From assembly GCA_950106755.1 (NCBI GenBank), contig OX467092.1, forward strand, positions 3,534,001-3,598,000: DNA of 64,000 nucleotides. The letters run 5' to 3'. The notes under the pieces are model-generated. The model made no database searches, was not told the DNA's origin, and saw nothing but the letters and a program-made list of their open reading frames with translations. The DNA comes from Climacium dendroides. Taxonomy: Eukaryota > Streptophyta > Bryopsida > Hypnales > Climaciaceae. This document shows, piece by piece, positions 23,368 to 33,404 of this stretch. A program made the position numbers and the translations under genes. Each line of letters begins with the position of its first letter. Position 1 is the first letter of the stretch.

Positions 23368-24067
23368 TTGGGCCTCTGTAATATCACACTGTGTAAAATT
23401 ATGGTATTACAAAGGACCTTGTGATTTTAGTAGTATGATAGTGGTTGGCGCTTGCTATGCTACACATTCATCATTTGAATTTTATTGAATTTTTATGTAT
23501 TAGATAAAATAAAGAACACAAATTTCAATAAACCTTCAAATAAAAGTTTCAATAAACCTTCTATTTACTACTAAAATCTTTATATAATTTTGTTTATAAA
23601 TAAGCATATATTGAAATGTACAATAAAAATTTATTGAATGATGAATAAAATATATGCAATGGGCAATATGTAAAAGATCTACATGTATTATTAGAATTTT
23701 AATGTATTTGACAAAATGCAGAACACAAATTCCAATAAATTTTCAAATCCAAATTATTAAAATCTTTATATAAATTTTTTATAAATAAGAATATATTGAA
23801 ATATAAAATAAATGTTTATTCAATCATGAATGAAATATATCCAATGGTGAATGTTGTAAAAGATAAAATATATAATAAAATGCATTACTAATTTGACTCA
23901 ATTGTTACAAACAATGGCAAAACAAATTGAAGAATTGAAAAGAAAACTTGTAAATCTCAAAAACTTTGTAAACAACTTTGTTGAGAGATCTAAAATTGCT
24001 TCAATTGAATGAATTTTTCACATCATTTGGTAGTAGCAATAGAAAATTTCAATCATGAACACACAAA

Positions 24068-24310
24068 GGGCAAGCCGTTGAGGGGACGGGCAAGTCGTCA
24101 AGGGGACGGGCAAGCCGTCGAGGGGACGGGCAAGCCATCCTGCTCGACGGACAAGCCGTCGAGGGGACGGGCAGGCTGTCCAACTCGACGGACAAGCCGT
24201 CGAGGGGACAGGCAAGCCGTCGAGGGGATGGGCAAGCCGTCGAGGGGACGGGCAGGCCGTCCTGCTCGACGGGCAAGCCGTCCAACAGGACGGGCAAGCC
24301 GTCGAAGGAA
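24068..24310. repeat. 20-bp GACGG/CCGTC array upstream of the RING gene
   Basis: About twelve copies of CAAGCCGTCGAGGGGACGGG with a 20-bp period. It is the same GACGG/CCGTC architecture as the left-end array, placed in the interior immediately upstream of the RING gene. Long frames read through it on both strands are artefacts of the repeat. Confidence 0.92.
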
Positions 24311-24367
24311 CTCGCGGGCGGCGCCGTAATGATTTTTCAATCATCTTTTCGCCATCGCGGACGGCGT

Positions 24368-24475
24368 CGTAATGATTTTCCAATCCTCTTTTCGGCGCCC
24401 CAAGCCTTCGGACGGCGTCGTAATGATTTTCCAATCCTCTTTTCGGCGCCCCAAGCCTTCGGACGGCTTTCCAAA
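24368..24475. repeat. 51-bp tandem repeat
   Basis: A 51-bp unit (starting GTAATGATTTTCCAATCCTC and ending GGACGGCGTC) is present just over twice, with a partial copy before it at about 24,328. Each unit again contains GGACGG. It links the 20-bp array to the RING-gene promoter. Confidence 0.85.
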
Positions 24476-24640
24476 CCTGACCCGAACCTTTGGACGGCTT
24501 TCTAAACCTGTCCCGAACCTTCGTGGACGGATTGACCGTCCATTCCAGGGCTGTCCCACATCCCTGGACGGGTTGGATTCGAGCTGGACGACATGATTAC
24601 GTCCTAATCACCGGGCGTAATTGGGTCGGTAATTCGGAGG

Positions 24641-24646
24641 TATAAG
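24641..24646 (+). promoter_or_regulatory. TATA box of the RING gene
   Basis: TATAAG lies 221 bp before the ATG at 24,862 and shortly after the last GGACGG words, near 24,590. The spacing parallels the transposase gene (223 bp). Confidence 0.6.
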
Positions 24647-24861
24647 TATGTTTATCTCCCTCATTTGAAATCGCTTCCTCTTTTGAGTTGCTTTGTCCTT
24701 GCTTGAGAAAGCTTTGCATTGTAATTCGAGAGGAAGTGTTATACATCTGGCATTTGTTTTGCCACTTTTCAGTTGCCTTCACGCAATAAAAGGCAAAGCA
24801 AATTGTCAGTGTATTCGCAAACAGACTACAGGTACAGGGAAATTTTGGACAGGTATCCAAA

Positions 24862-27066
24862 ATGGACGGAGAGGATGCAACACGAGGTTCAGGACATGGA
24901 GGTGAGCCCGCAAATAGAAAGAAGAGGGGGAACAGGGCAACCTTAGATTGGGGCACACTCAATGCCCCGGAGATTCTGGCAAACGAGGGGTGGATGAATG
25001 AAGATTCACCGTGGACAAGAGTGATGTGTCGGAAGTTCATAGATTGGGCCCACATCAACCGCCATTGGGCACCTGACTGGTACGAGGTAAATGTGAAATG
25101 CGGGGTTGTAAATTTCGACCAGTGCCGACATCTGCACTTCAAGAAGAGATTGATTGAAGTGGCATTGGCAATTTGGGGTTTGAGATCCAGAAGAGATGGG
25201 ACCCTTTCGTTGTGCCAAATGGCATATGTGGAAGTTTTTCTTGGGAAGGATGTGGATTGGAGAACCTTCCTCGGCAAGATGCGTCATAGTCAATCACCAA
25301 ATAGACCTCGCAGCATTCCACCAAACCCTGCCGTGCCATTGGACAATGTACCCAATGTGCAAGAAAACCTGGAAGAGCAAGTGGAGCAACCCGAGATGGA
25401 GGTGATGGAGGTAGAGGGTGGCATGGGCACCGGAGAAGACCTACCCAATGAAGATGCAATTGGTGGAGTGGAAGGTGAAGGTGATGAAGTACTTCGCTTG
25501 CGACAATTAGTCCAAACACTGCAAGCAGAAAAGGAAGCCGCATTACGACAACATGTTGCAGAGTTGGAAGGGCAAAGGGCTAGGGTGCAGGCCCTTATGG
25601 ATGAGAATGCAAGACTCATCGCACGCAAGGCCGACCTCGTAGCACGTGAAAGGCGGTTGAGTACGGACGAAATTCTACCACTTGATGTGGTGGTCGAACG
25701 TGCTACATACGGAGCAAACGAAGACAGACCAGGCCCCAGCAATGCAAACGAGTTTAGGATGCGGCCACGGTCCTTGTTTCCAAGTGTTGGAGGTGCCACG
25801 TTGGATATTATGCGTGCACGTGCGGAGCGAGCTGAAGCAGAGGTTGGAAGTACTAAAGCCCACGTTGAAGAATTGACAAACGCTATGCGGGCTTTGGAAC
25901 TTCGCGCCAACAAAGCCGAGGCAGATGTGGTGGTGCTTACTACAGCTCAAGCTGGCTTGGAGCAGACCATGACCGCATTAAGTGCTCAAAATATGCGGTT
26001 GGTCCAAAACCCGCAGAAGGAACGCATGCTGCTTCAAATGTGCAACATGAAGTTGACATGCAGCTTAGCACTAAGCGAGGTTGAGCAGATGCAATGTGAA
26101 GTGAAGAGAGTGGCCGCGGAGTTCAATGATGGCGGCGAACGTTATTTTGGTTTGACCTCGTGGCCTCGAGTGGAAGAAATGTTCACTGATGATTTGCCAG
26201 TGAAGCTCGAGAATGCAAGCATCGATTGGAATAGTTCTCCAGACTTGGAATTTCAATACGACACGGAGCGCTATCGATACGAGCCAGCGAACGGCGATGG
26301 GATTAGGCCACTAGTGTGGCCTTTGGTTCCCGATTTTGTACAAGATGACACCACATGTATGCTTTGCCAAGAACCATTTGGCCCCGAGGGTGGATGGCAT
26401 CTTGGTACATGTGGCCATTTATACCACCCCATGTGCCTCATTCCACACATGGTCACCTGAAAAAGATGTGCACAATGCAAGGCTCCATTTCATCCGAGGC
26501 TGTACAAAATGTTTGGCCTCCAAGCCCACATGCCTGAACATTACGAGCACAATGAAGAAAATTTGCCGGGGCCCGCGAATAGAGCGCATTGGGGGATGGA
26601 CATGACTTGGCTTTGGAAGTGGGGCCACGACAATCGACACCTCCCGGCAAGAACGGTTGCGGAGATACACTGGGAGAATGATGCCGCGGTGACAGAGGTG
26701 ATTAAGAGGGTAATTGGAGATGGTGATCCAGGGCGGTGATTATATTTTGGTCAAATTGCTGGTGGACATTGGGACCCGGACCTCTCCATTTTTGTGCGTG
26801 CACCACATCCACAAGGCATAATGTTTAACTCTCAAGGCATGCTTGTCGGATTCGAAGGTGAATTGAGTTTTGAGGAACAAATGAATTACATTGAAGACAA
26901 TACCTTCTATGAGCCTGCACTTGTGAGTACCATTTTCTCCTATTTACACAACAGATACGATTATGACGCACATCAGCTTTTGACGACTTTGCAATCAAGA
27001 GAAGAGTTGCAAAGATTTTTGAGAGGCAGTATAGCACGAGGCATTGTAATTGAAGAAATAGAATAG
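24862..27066 (+). pseudogene. Coiled-coil RING-H2 cargo gene, interrupted by two TGA codons
   Basis: One frame of 735 codons is broken by TGA at 26,458-26,460 (codon 533) and at 26,737-26,739 (codon 626), with no frameshift. Residues 25-155 form a Trp-rich N-terminal region of unknown family. Residues 175-215 are acidic. Residues 215-272 and 315-400 are predicted coiled coils rich in Glu, Ala, Arg and Leu. A RING-H2 finger follows: C499-x2-C502, C517-G-H519, H522-x2-C525, then C536-x2-C539. The first TGA falls between the sixth and seventh zinc ligands, so a truncated protein would lack a complete RING. RING proteins commonly act as ubiquitin ligases, which would be the inferred ancestral role. 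It is the third gene of the giant hAT, on the same strand as the transposase. Confidence 0.85.
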
Positions 27067-28600
27067 ATACTTTTGGATGACGCTGTGTACAAATAGATAG
27101 ATGCATAGAATTAAATTTCTAAAGTTGTACAAAGTAGAGCAATGTAAAGCCTAAACCAATGTACCACATTTTGATGGATTTATAAAACATTGTACATTTA
27201 TCATTTTCTTTTCCCCTCGTGTATTGTTGCTTTGCCTTTGTCTTTTGGATTAATCCATTGGCCGTTTTCCTATTAGTGTAGAAGAATCTTATATCCTTAG
27301 ATGGTAGAACCCTCACGGATTATTATTTTTTTATTTCTTGCCAAACAATGTAAAATCAATTTAGCAAGTTTTGTAATTAGAAATTCAATAACGAACTCTA
27401 ATCCCTTATCCTTAGAATCTTAGATGCCCAAGGTTTGCTTTGAGCTTTGTAGAATTTGCTCTAAATTGAACAACATGTCAACATTTTCATTAGGTGTATC
27501 AATTTTCAAAAAATTGTAATTGTATAAATTCGAACTAGGCATGTTAGTTACCTCATAGAAAAGAAATCCCAAACAATATCACTTATGGAGTAAAAGATTA
27601 TAATGTTTGCCCAAGAGGGTGCTAAAACTAAAAAAATGATGTGAAGTCTTACAATCTTCTTTTCACAAGTCCAATTTAAAAAATTGGTGACCAAACAAAT
27701 ATGAGATTAGAGGACCTAATATGTATAACCCCAATCAATTTATGCCTTTTAAAAATCTATACCATAATTTTCTTTAATTTTAAATGAATTTTGAATGTGA
27801 TTTTTCCTCCAAGATCCAATGTTTTTGAGGCACATTTCCAAGACCTCTCAATACTATAACAAGTCAAGATTGCAATAGGTACCCTTGCACAAAGTTTAGA
27901 ATCGAAAAATCACTATCACATATTTTTAAGAACAGACTATTGATGCTATAACTAGAATTCAAGAACAACTTTTTAACTTCAAAGTTTGAACAACATCAGA
28001 TTTGGGTGCCTTGGGCATGTAGGGGTTAACCATTTTTTGGACGATGAACAAATTCAGCTTCCTATTTCAGTTTGGTTTTTGCTTGGATCAAAGTCATCCT
28101 AATTTTTGGTGATACTTTATCTAGTTGACTAGTTCATGTCTTATCTAATGGTTTGATTTGTTGTTCTTAGAATACACATTTTTCTAAAATTACAAATGTG
28201 GAAGTGTGTCAAGTGGTCAACTTGCATTGACCCTAGTTCAAAATTGAATTTGCAAAAATGAGGTCATAGATGTAAAGAGTATAAAAATTTCAAAAAATCA
28301 CCATGTCAACGCAACCTCATTTTAAGTCCATTCCAACAAATTTCAATTGAGGAATGATAATATTTTGCTTGTAATTGAATTCTGAAGGAATTTTGAATTT
28401 TTCCTTTCAAAATGTATAGAAAAAGATTGGTGATAGCATTGGTGGATCTAACCTTACGGATGGAATCTACAACTCAAAATCTACAACTTCTGTTTGTATA
28501 CCAATTCCAAAATATTCTTCTAAATCATACTTTATAATGGTATTTTCCAAATTGTCATTTTGGGAGAAGAGTCCAGATGTTTAGGGGTTAAGTGCAACAA
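27067..28600. other. Non-coding 3' region of the giant hAT
   Basis: AT-rich sequence without a gene. Positions about 27,400-28,030 match, inverted, the last ~650 bp of the window. Confidence 0.6.
27400..28030. repeat. Dispersed repeat, copy 1 (inverted relative to 63,355-64,000)
   Basis: Long collinear matches to the reverse complement of the window's end include AATTTGCTCTAAATTGAACA, CAATATCACTTATGGA and CACCCTTGCACAAA-like words, with small indels. By eye it is clearly homologous but diverged. Confidence 0.8.
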
Positions 28601-28609
28601 ATTCAAAGC

Positions 28610-29385
28610 CCGTCCATCCCGACCGTCCAGCCAATCCGTCCATCTTGACCGTCTAGCTAAACCGTCCATCTCGACCGTCCATCCAGACCGTCCAGATCGA
28701 CCATCCAGCCAGACCGTCTAGATCGACGGTCCAGATCGACCGTCCAACCGGACCGTCTAGATCGACGGTCCAGATCGATCGTCCAAATCGACCGTCCAAC
28801 TGGACCGTCTAGATCAACGGTCCAGATCGACCGTCCAAATCGACCGTCCAGCCAGACCGTCTAGATCAACGGTCCAGATCGACCGTCCATCTCGGCCATC
28901 CAGCCGGACCGTCTAGATCGACCGTCCAGCCAGACCGTCTAGATCAACGGTCAAGATCAACTGTCCAAATCGACCGTCCAGCCAGACCGTCTAGATCGAC
29001 GGTCCATTTCGACCGTCCATCTCGACCGTCCAGTCGAACCATCCAGATCGACCGTCCAGCCAGACTGTCTAGATCAACGGTTCCACCAGACCGTCTAGAT
29101 CGATGGTCCAGATGGACCATCCAGGTCGACGGTCCATCTCAGCCATCCAACCGGACTGTCCAACCCAACCGTCCACATCGACCGTTCATCCGACCGTTCA
29201 TCCGACCGTCCATCGCAGCCGTCCAGAGCTCCCGGCGACGAAGCTCGTCCATCCATTTCTGTAGTCTGAATCATCCTCTGTCGCCGGTTGTCATTTGGAT
29301 TTCATCCTGACGGACGTTGGGGATGGATCCTGACGTCCGTCCGGACATCCTGACGGACGGACGCGACGTGACGGGGACAACCCTG
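28610..29385. repeat. Right subterminal GACCGTCCA / GACGGTCC array
   Basis: Several dozen GACCGTCCA-type words alternate with their complements and with TCTAGATCGACGGTCC, filling about 600 bp. Denser GACGTCCGTCCGGACATCC words lead up to the right terminus. It is the right-end counterpart of the left array and probably a platform for transposase binding. Confidence 0.9.
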
Positions 29386-29393
29386 CTACGGTT
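29386..29393. repeat. 8-bp target site duplication, right copy (CTACGGTT)
   Basis: Identical to 15,247-15,254 and directly abutting the right terminus of the giant hAT. Confidence 0.93.
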
Positions 29394-30072
29394 GTTTAGT
29401 AGTTTAAGTTAAATTGTTCACCTGACCATACATTTAACAATACAATAAGCAGATGTCCATCTAGCAAAAGAAAGTTACCCTAAACCCTAAATATAATTCT
29501 CCTAAAAAATTTAACAGATATTCTATAAACAGGCCATGAAGGCAATCATAAATACCCTAAACCTTGAACCCTCACCCTAAAAGTATGCCTTTCTTTCACC
29601 TTTAAAGGAGCAATTCTACTAGTTCACAGTCTGAGGTCCACAATTATATTGAGATCTTAAAACCACAGCTATAGGGGCACACCTAAACCCTAAAACCGTG
29701 GTGAAAGGTTATGTTATGTGGCTTGATACCACGGTTATAGGTTCACACCCAAATAATCTTTTTGGTGTAGATTTCGGGTCTCCTGTCTTGGATCCACGGT
29801 GATAGGTCCATTTTCACAGTCATTAGGGCATGAATATAAAGTCATCATGTTCTACTTTGTAAAACTTTGAAAGGCCAATCCTTGAAGAAAACAAACTCCT
29901 TTCTCCCTCCCATGCCGTTGATCTGGATATGGGTAGGGATACTATACACAGACAAATACGATATAATATAGACCCGATCCGGATACGAGAATCAAGATAT
30001 AGTTCAAATACAATACAAATATAGTACGGTATAGATATGAGATACGGAATATAGTTCAAATGCAATATAAAT
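29394..30072. other. Short host spacer between the giant hAT and CACTA element 1
   Basis: 680 bp with no gene. It contains CCACGGTTATAGG-like words that echo 9870-9915 and a few CCCTAAA words. The last ~100 bp are ATACGGATA-rich and resemble the sequence just right of 44,021, as expected for the two flanks of one insertion site. Confidence 0.55.
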
Positions 30073-30756
30073 CACTATAAGAAACCCCTGTTTTTTACTG
30101 CGTTACGCTGTGACATCCCCGTTATTTTTGACGTCACTGCGTTTTTGGACGAACGCGCAGAGCAGGGACAATTTTTTGTGATGTCATCTGAAACGTCATA
30201 ATAGACGTTAGGAAATATAGGGATGTCACTTTGAACGGACATGTTTTTCACTATGTCAGAAAAAATAAAGGATGTTTTAGATGACGTCCAAAAAAACACG
30301 AATCGGCCACGTCAGCCACTGGTGCGTCTTTCACTGCGGGCAAGTGCACTGCTGTCACTGACAGGGCAGGGGGGGTGCTTCCCTACAGGGAAAACACCTG
30401 ATCAGTATAGGAAAGAGCTCCAGGCTGTAAAATTCAGGCTTTCTAGGAGGATGTGAAGTCATGGGTACGAGGTAGGATGAAAGTGACATAGACACATGTA
30501 ATGACTCCACAAATGTGTTTTGGTGTTACAAGTCTAGGGTATGCCAAAATTAAAAGGATGTACAGAATGAAATATTTTAGGTCCTAAAACATGAAAGATG
30601 GGAAATAAAAATGGAGACTCATTGGGATAACCTTATCATAGAGGTGAAGTTACGCAATATTATTTGGAGATGGGTTTTGAGAACAGAAAATGGGGATTAC
30701 TTGGGAGTGTTGGGATCAATGTGACATTATTCCATTGGCTTTGGGATTGCAAATTA

Positions 30757-30935
30757 GGCCCCATAAAATGGAGAGTGACTTGCAGTCCCCATAGTGAATT
30801 CCTTCCAATATTTTCTGGATTTTTGGAGTTGGGATAAAATTAAATGGGGAGAAAATTAAATGGGGAGAATATAGGGGTGTTTTGTTCAAATTCATTCCAT
30901 TGGGATGGGGCTTGGGGGTCCCCCCCAATATGGGG
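30757..30935. repeat. ~180-bp dispersed repeat, copy 1
   Basis: A block containing GTGAATTCCTTCCAATATTT, AGTTGGGATAAAATTAAATGGGG and TTCATTCCATTGG-type words recurs at about 30,978-31,160 and 32,620-32,765 in the same orientation. No terminal structure was recognised. Confidence 0.7.
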
Positions 30936-30977
30936 GGAATGGTAGTACGGGGAGTGCAAAGAAGTGCTTTCCATTGG

Positions 30978-31160
30978 GGGTTCGTGGATGGCCCAAACAA
31001 TTTGGGAGTAATTTGAAGTCCCCACAGTGAATTCTTCCCAGTGCTTTTTGGATTTAGGGAGTTGGGAAAAAATTTAGATGGAAAGAACATGGGGGGGTTA
31101 TGGCCAAGTTCATTCCATTGCGTTCAGGCTCGGGGGTTCTCTCCAAAAAATTGGGGTGAA
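30978..31160. repeat. ~180-bp dispersed repeat, copy 2
   Basis: The same block as the copy at 30,757, with GTGAATTCTTCCCAGTGCTT and CCAAGTTCATTCCATTGC. Confidence 0.7.
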
Positions 31161-31189
31161 AGCACATTACACCCCCCTACAAAGTACGT

Positions 31190-32600
31190 CAGAAAAGTAT
31201 TTTTTCAAGATGTATTTATATAACGTACTTTTTCTTAGATAAAATAAACATTATTTTCACTTCTCAATTGATCCAATTGGTAGGTATCTATGTAGAGAAG
31301 CTGTTCTACCACATTCTAATCCAATTTAGTATTTCATCCATCCTCTACAAAGTACTTTACCAACAATAAAAGTATGTTAGGTTTGCAAAATAATTACAAA
31401 TGACTTTGTACAAGCCAAATGAATGATACAAAAAGCACATTAGTTTGTACAAAGATAGAATATATATACTATGCAAGGGCTTCTTGGTGATAGTAGAACT
31501 ATAATTACAATATCTATTGGAATGTGGAAGTTAGATGGGTATTATCTTTTGCGGAGGAAAAAGACACAAAAAATAATATTTACGTTCAATTTTTTATGAG
31601 TAAAGCACTACATTCACATACTGTAGCATGGCTACTGCTTAAATCTCCAAAATTTTGAATATTTGTTTGACTTTTTTCTTTGCTTCTATTCGTGAAGAAT
31701 TACTTATGGTACTTCAGGGTAGTTTTAAACTTTCAACTTCATCTCCACTCTTTGTTTTCAAATTTTAAAACGCAAGTTCTTCAACACTACTAAAGAGATT
31801 TCTGAAGGCAAGGGAGGGGCATTTCAAGGTTGTTCAATTTCCCTTTGTTGCCTAAGAATTTCGAATTAGGCACTACTGTCAAATAATTTTAATTACTTTC
31901 TTATAATTTTAAATTTTAAATTTTTTTAAAAAATTACAATTTTATTTTAAAAAAATTATGAATTAATATTATGTACTGTGGCATGGTTTGCATTAAATGC
32001 TAATGTGGCGAATTCCCACAATCTAGGAACTTCAAGGAACTTTTTTTTTTTTGGCTTCGTTTATCTTTTAATGTATTGTACAGTTAAAATATTTGACTTT
32101 GAATATTAATCTTAATCTGAAATTTGGGTACTACAGAGTTATGAACTTTAAATCTTTATGTTGGAAAATGGAGTTGAGAATCTAAGGGAAAAAATTCCCA
32201 CGTGGCACTTCATTCTTGTTTTCAAAAAATTCATAAATAGGAGAAACATCAAGATACAAGGCAAATTTACATTATTAATACCTCCAAGATAGCTTTCAAT
32301 TGCACTAATCCCAATAGTGAGATTATTGTAGGAAGTAGAATTTGCATATAAGTTTTCTAAGGTTCGAAGTGACATGAAAAACTAGAAATTGTGTTAACAC
32401 ACTAAAATGCACTTCCAATAAACTCAAGTTCAAATGAAGATGTTCATTAAGAAACTATTGTCTATAAGTATGTTATTTTGTAATGGCAAGAATGTATAAG
32501 CATCCATTTAAAGTTTCCTTAAGTTCTAATGGTACTTCCACCAAGGTACTTTATATACTTCAAGTACTTCATGTCCACTTGAAAGTACTCCTAATTTTTG
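31190..32600. other. AT-rich non-coding part of CACTA element 1
   Basis: No gene or clear repeat was recognised between repeat copies 2 and 3, apart from homopolymer and TTTAAA-rich stretches around 31,880-31,960. Confidence 0.5.
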
Positions 32601-32619
32601 ACGAACGTGTATTCAGTGT

Positions 32620-32765
32620 TGTGTGCTGTCACCCCATAGTGCATTCCTTCCATTGCTTTTCAGATTTAGGGAGTTGGGAGGAAAATTAAATGGGGACAAC
32701 ATGGGGGGGGGGGTTCCGGCCAAGTTCATTCCATTGGCTTCTAGGTGGGGAGATCTCTGCCTACA
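32620..32765. repeat. ~180-bp dispersed repeat, copy 3 (shorter)
   Basis: Contains GTGCATTCCTTCCATTGCTT and CCAAGTTCATTCCATTGGC in the same order as the other two copies. A run of ten G lies at its centre. Confidence 0.7.
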
Positions 32766-33404
32766 GAAAAATACAGAGCACATTATGTACTCAGCCCAAT
32801 CTGATTCATTACTATTTTCCACTCTTAGAATATGGTAGAACACAATAATTACAAGTACAACTCCTCTCACTACTACAGAACATGGGGTGTGACATTCCAT
32901 TCTATACAAGACATTGATAATCCTTCTATTCAATGCATAGACGACTTCTTCCATTGCATCACCATGCTCCACTAAACAATCTTCCTAAGATCTATGAGAA
33001 GGTCTTGGACTAGCACATGCAAGTACCTAGACCTGGTTCTGGGGTGAAGGCAACAGCAAATATGGTGTTTGAGACATTCTCCATGCAACTTTTACCTCAG
33101 AACTCCATGGGAAGGAAACAAAAAACTTTTTTACTGTAGTGAAAAGAACATTCAGAATGGAAGGTGCCCCAATTCGAGCGAGCATGCTTGTGACCTTGGT
33201 TTAAATGTGTCCATTGGAATGTTATATCCAACGTCCTTTTCAACAAGCGTGTTAGAATGGGCGTCCTCCTTGACATCCATTCGCACATCATGTGCAATGT
33301 CAACATCAACAATGAGTGTGTAGCGGCCGTTTCATAACAGATTAGCCTCCATTTGCCTACTGCCGTCCATCTCTCTCCTACTCACTTCAAAACCGCATCC
33401 ACGG

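Larger units (their letters stand above)
21646..24060. other. AT-rich internal spacer of the giant hAT
   Basis: About 2.4 kb without a credible gene, between the divergent kinase-like and RING genes. It holds the telomere-like cluster at 22,557-22,765 and the inverted repeat at 23,262-23,367. The rest is low-GC sequence. Confidence 0.55.
15255..29385. mobile_element. Giant hAT transposon, 14,131 bp, with kinase and RING cargo
   Basis: The left end reads CAGGGTTGTC and the right end is its exact reverse complement GACAACCCTG. Both are flanked by CTACGGTT (15,247-15,254 and 29,386-29,393). Beyond 10 bp the ends diverge, but share CGCGTCCGTCC and GTCAGGATCC words. Inside lie a hAT transposase (+), a kinase-like gene (-), a RING-H2 gene (+), four GACGG/CCGTC arrays and long AT-rich non-coding blocks. 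The CAGGG start and 8-bp duplication are hallmarks of hAT elements, and the enclosed BED/DUF659 transposase agrees. Most autonomous hATs are a few kb, so 14 kb with two extra genes is unusual. All three genes now carry stop codons, so this copy is probably defective, but the intact duplication implies insertion as one unit. Confidence 0.92.

Noticed and set aside
24009..24434. Long frames through the GACGG arrays on both strands
   Set aside because: Low-complexity Pro/Arg/Ser repeats arise from the DNA repeat itself.
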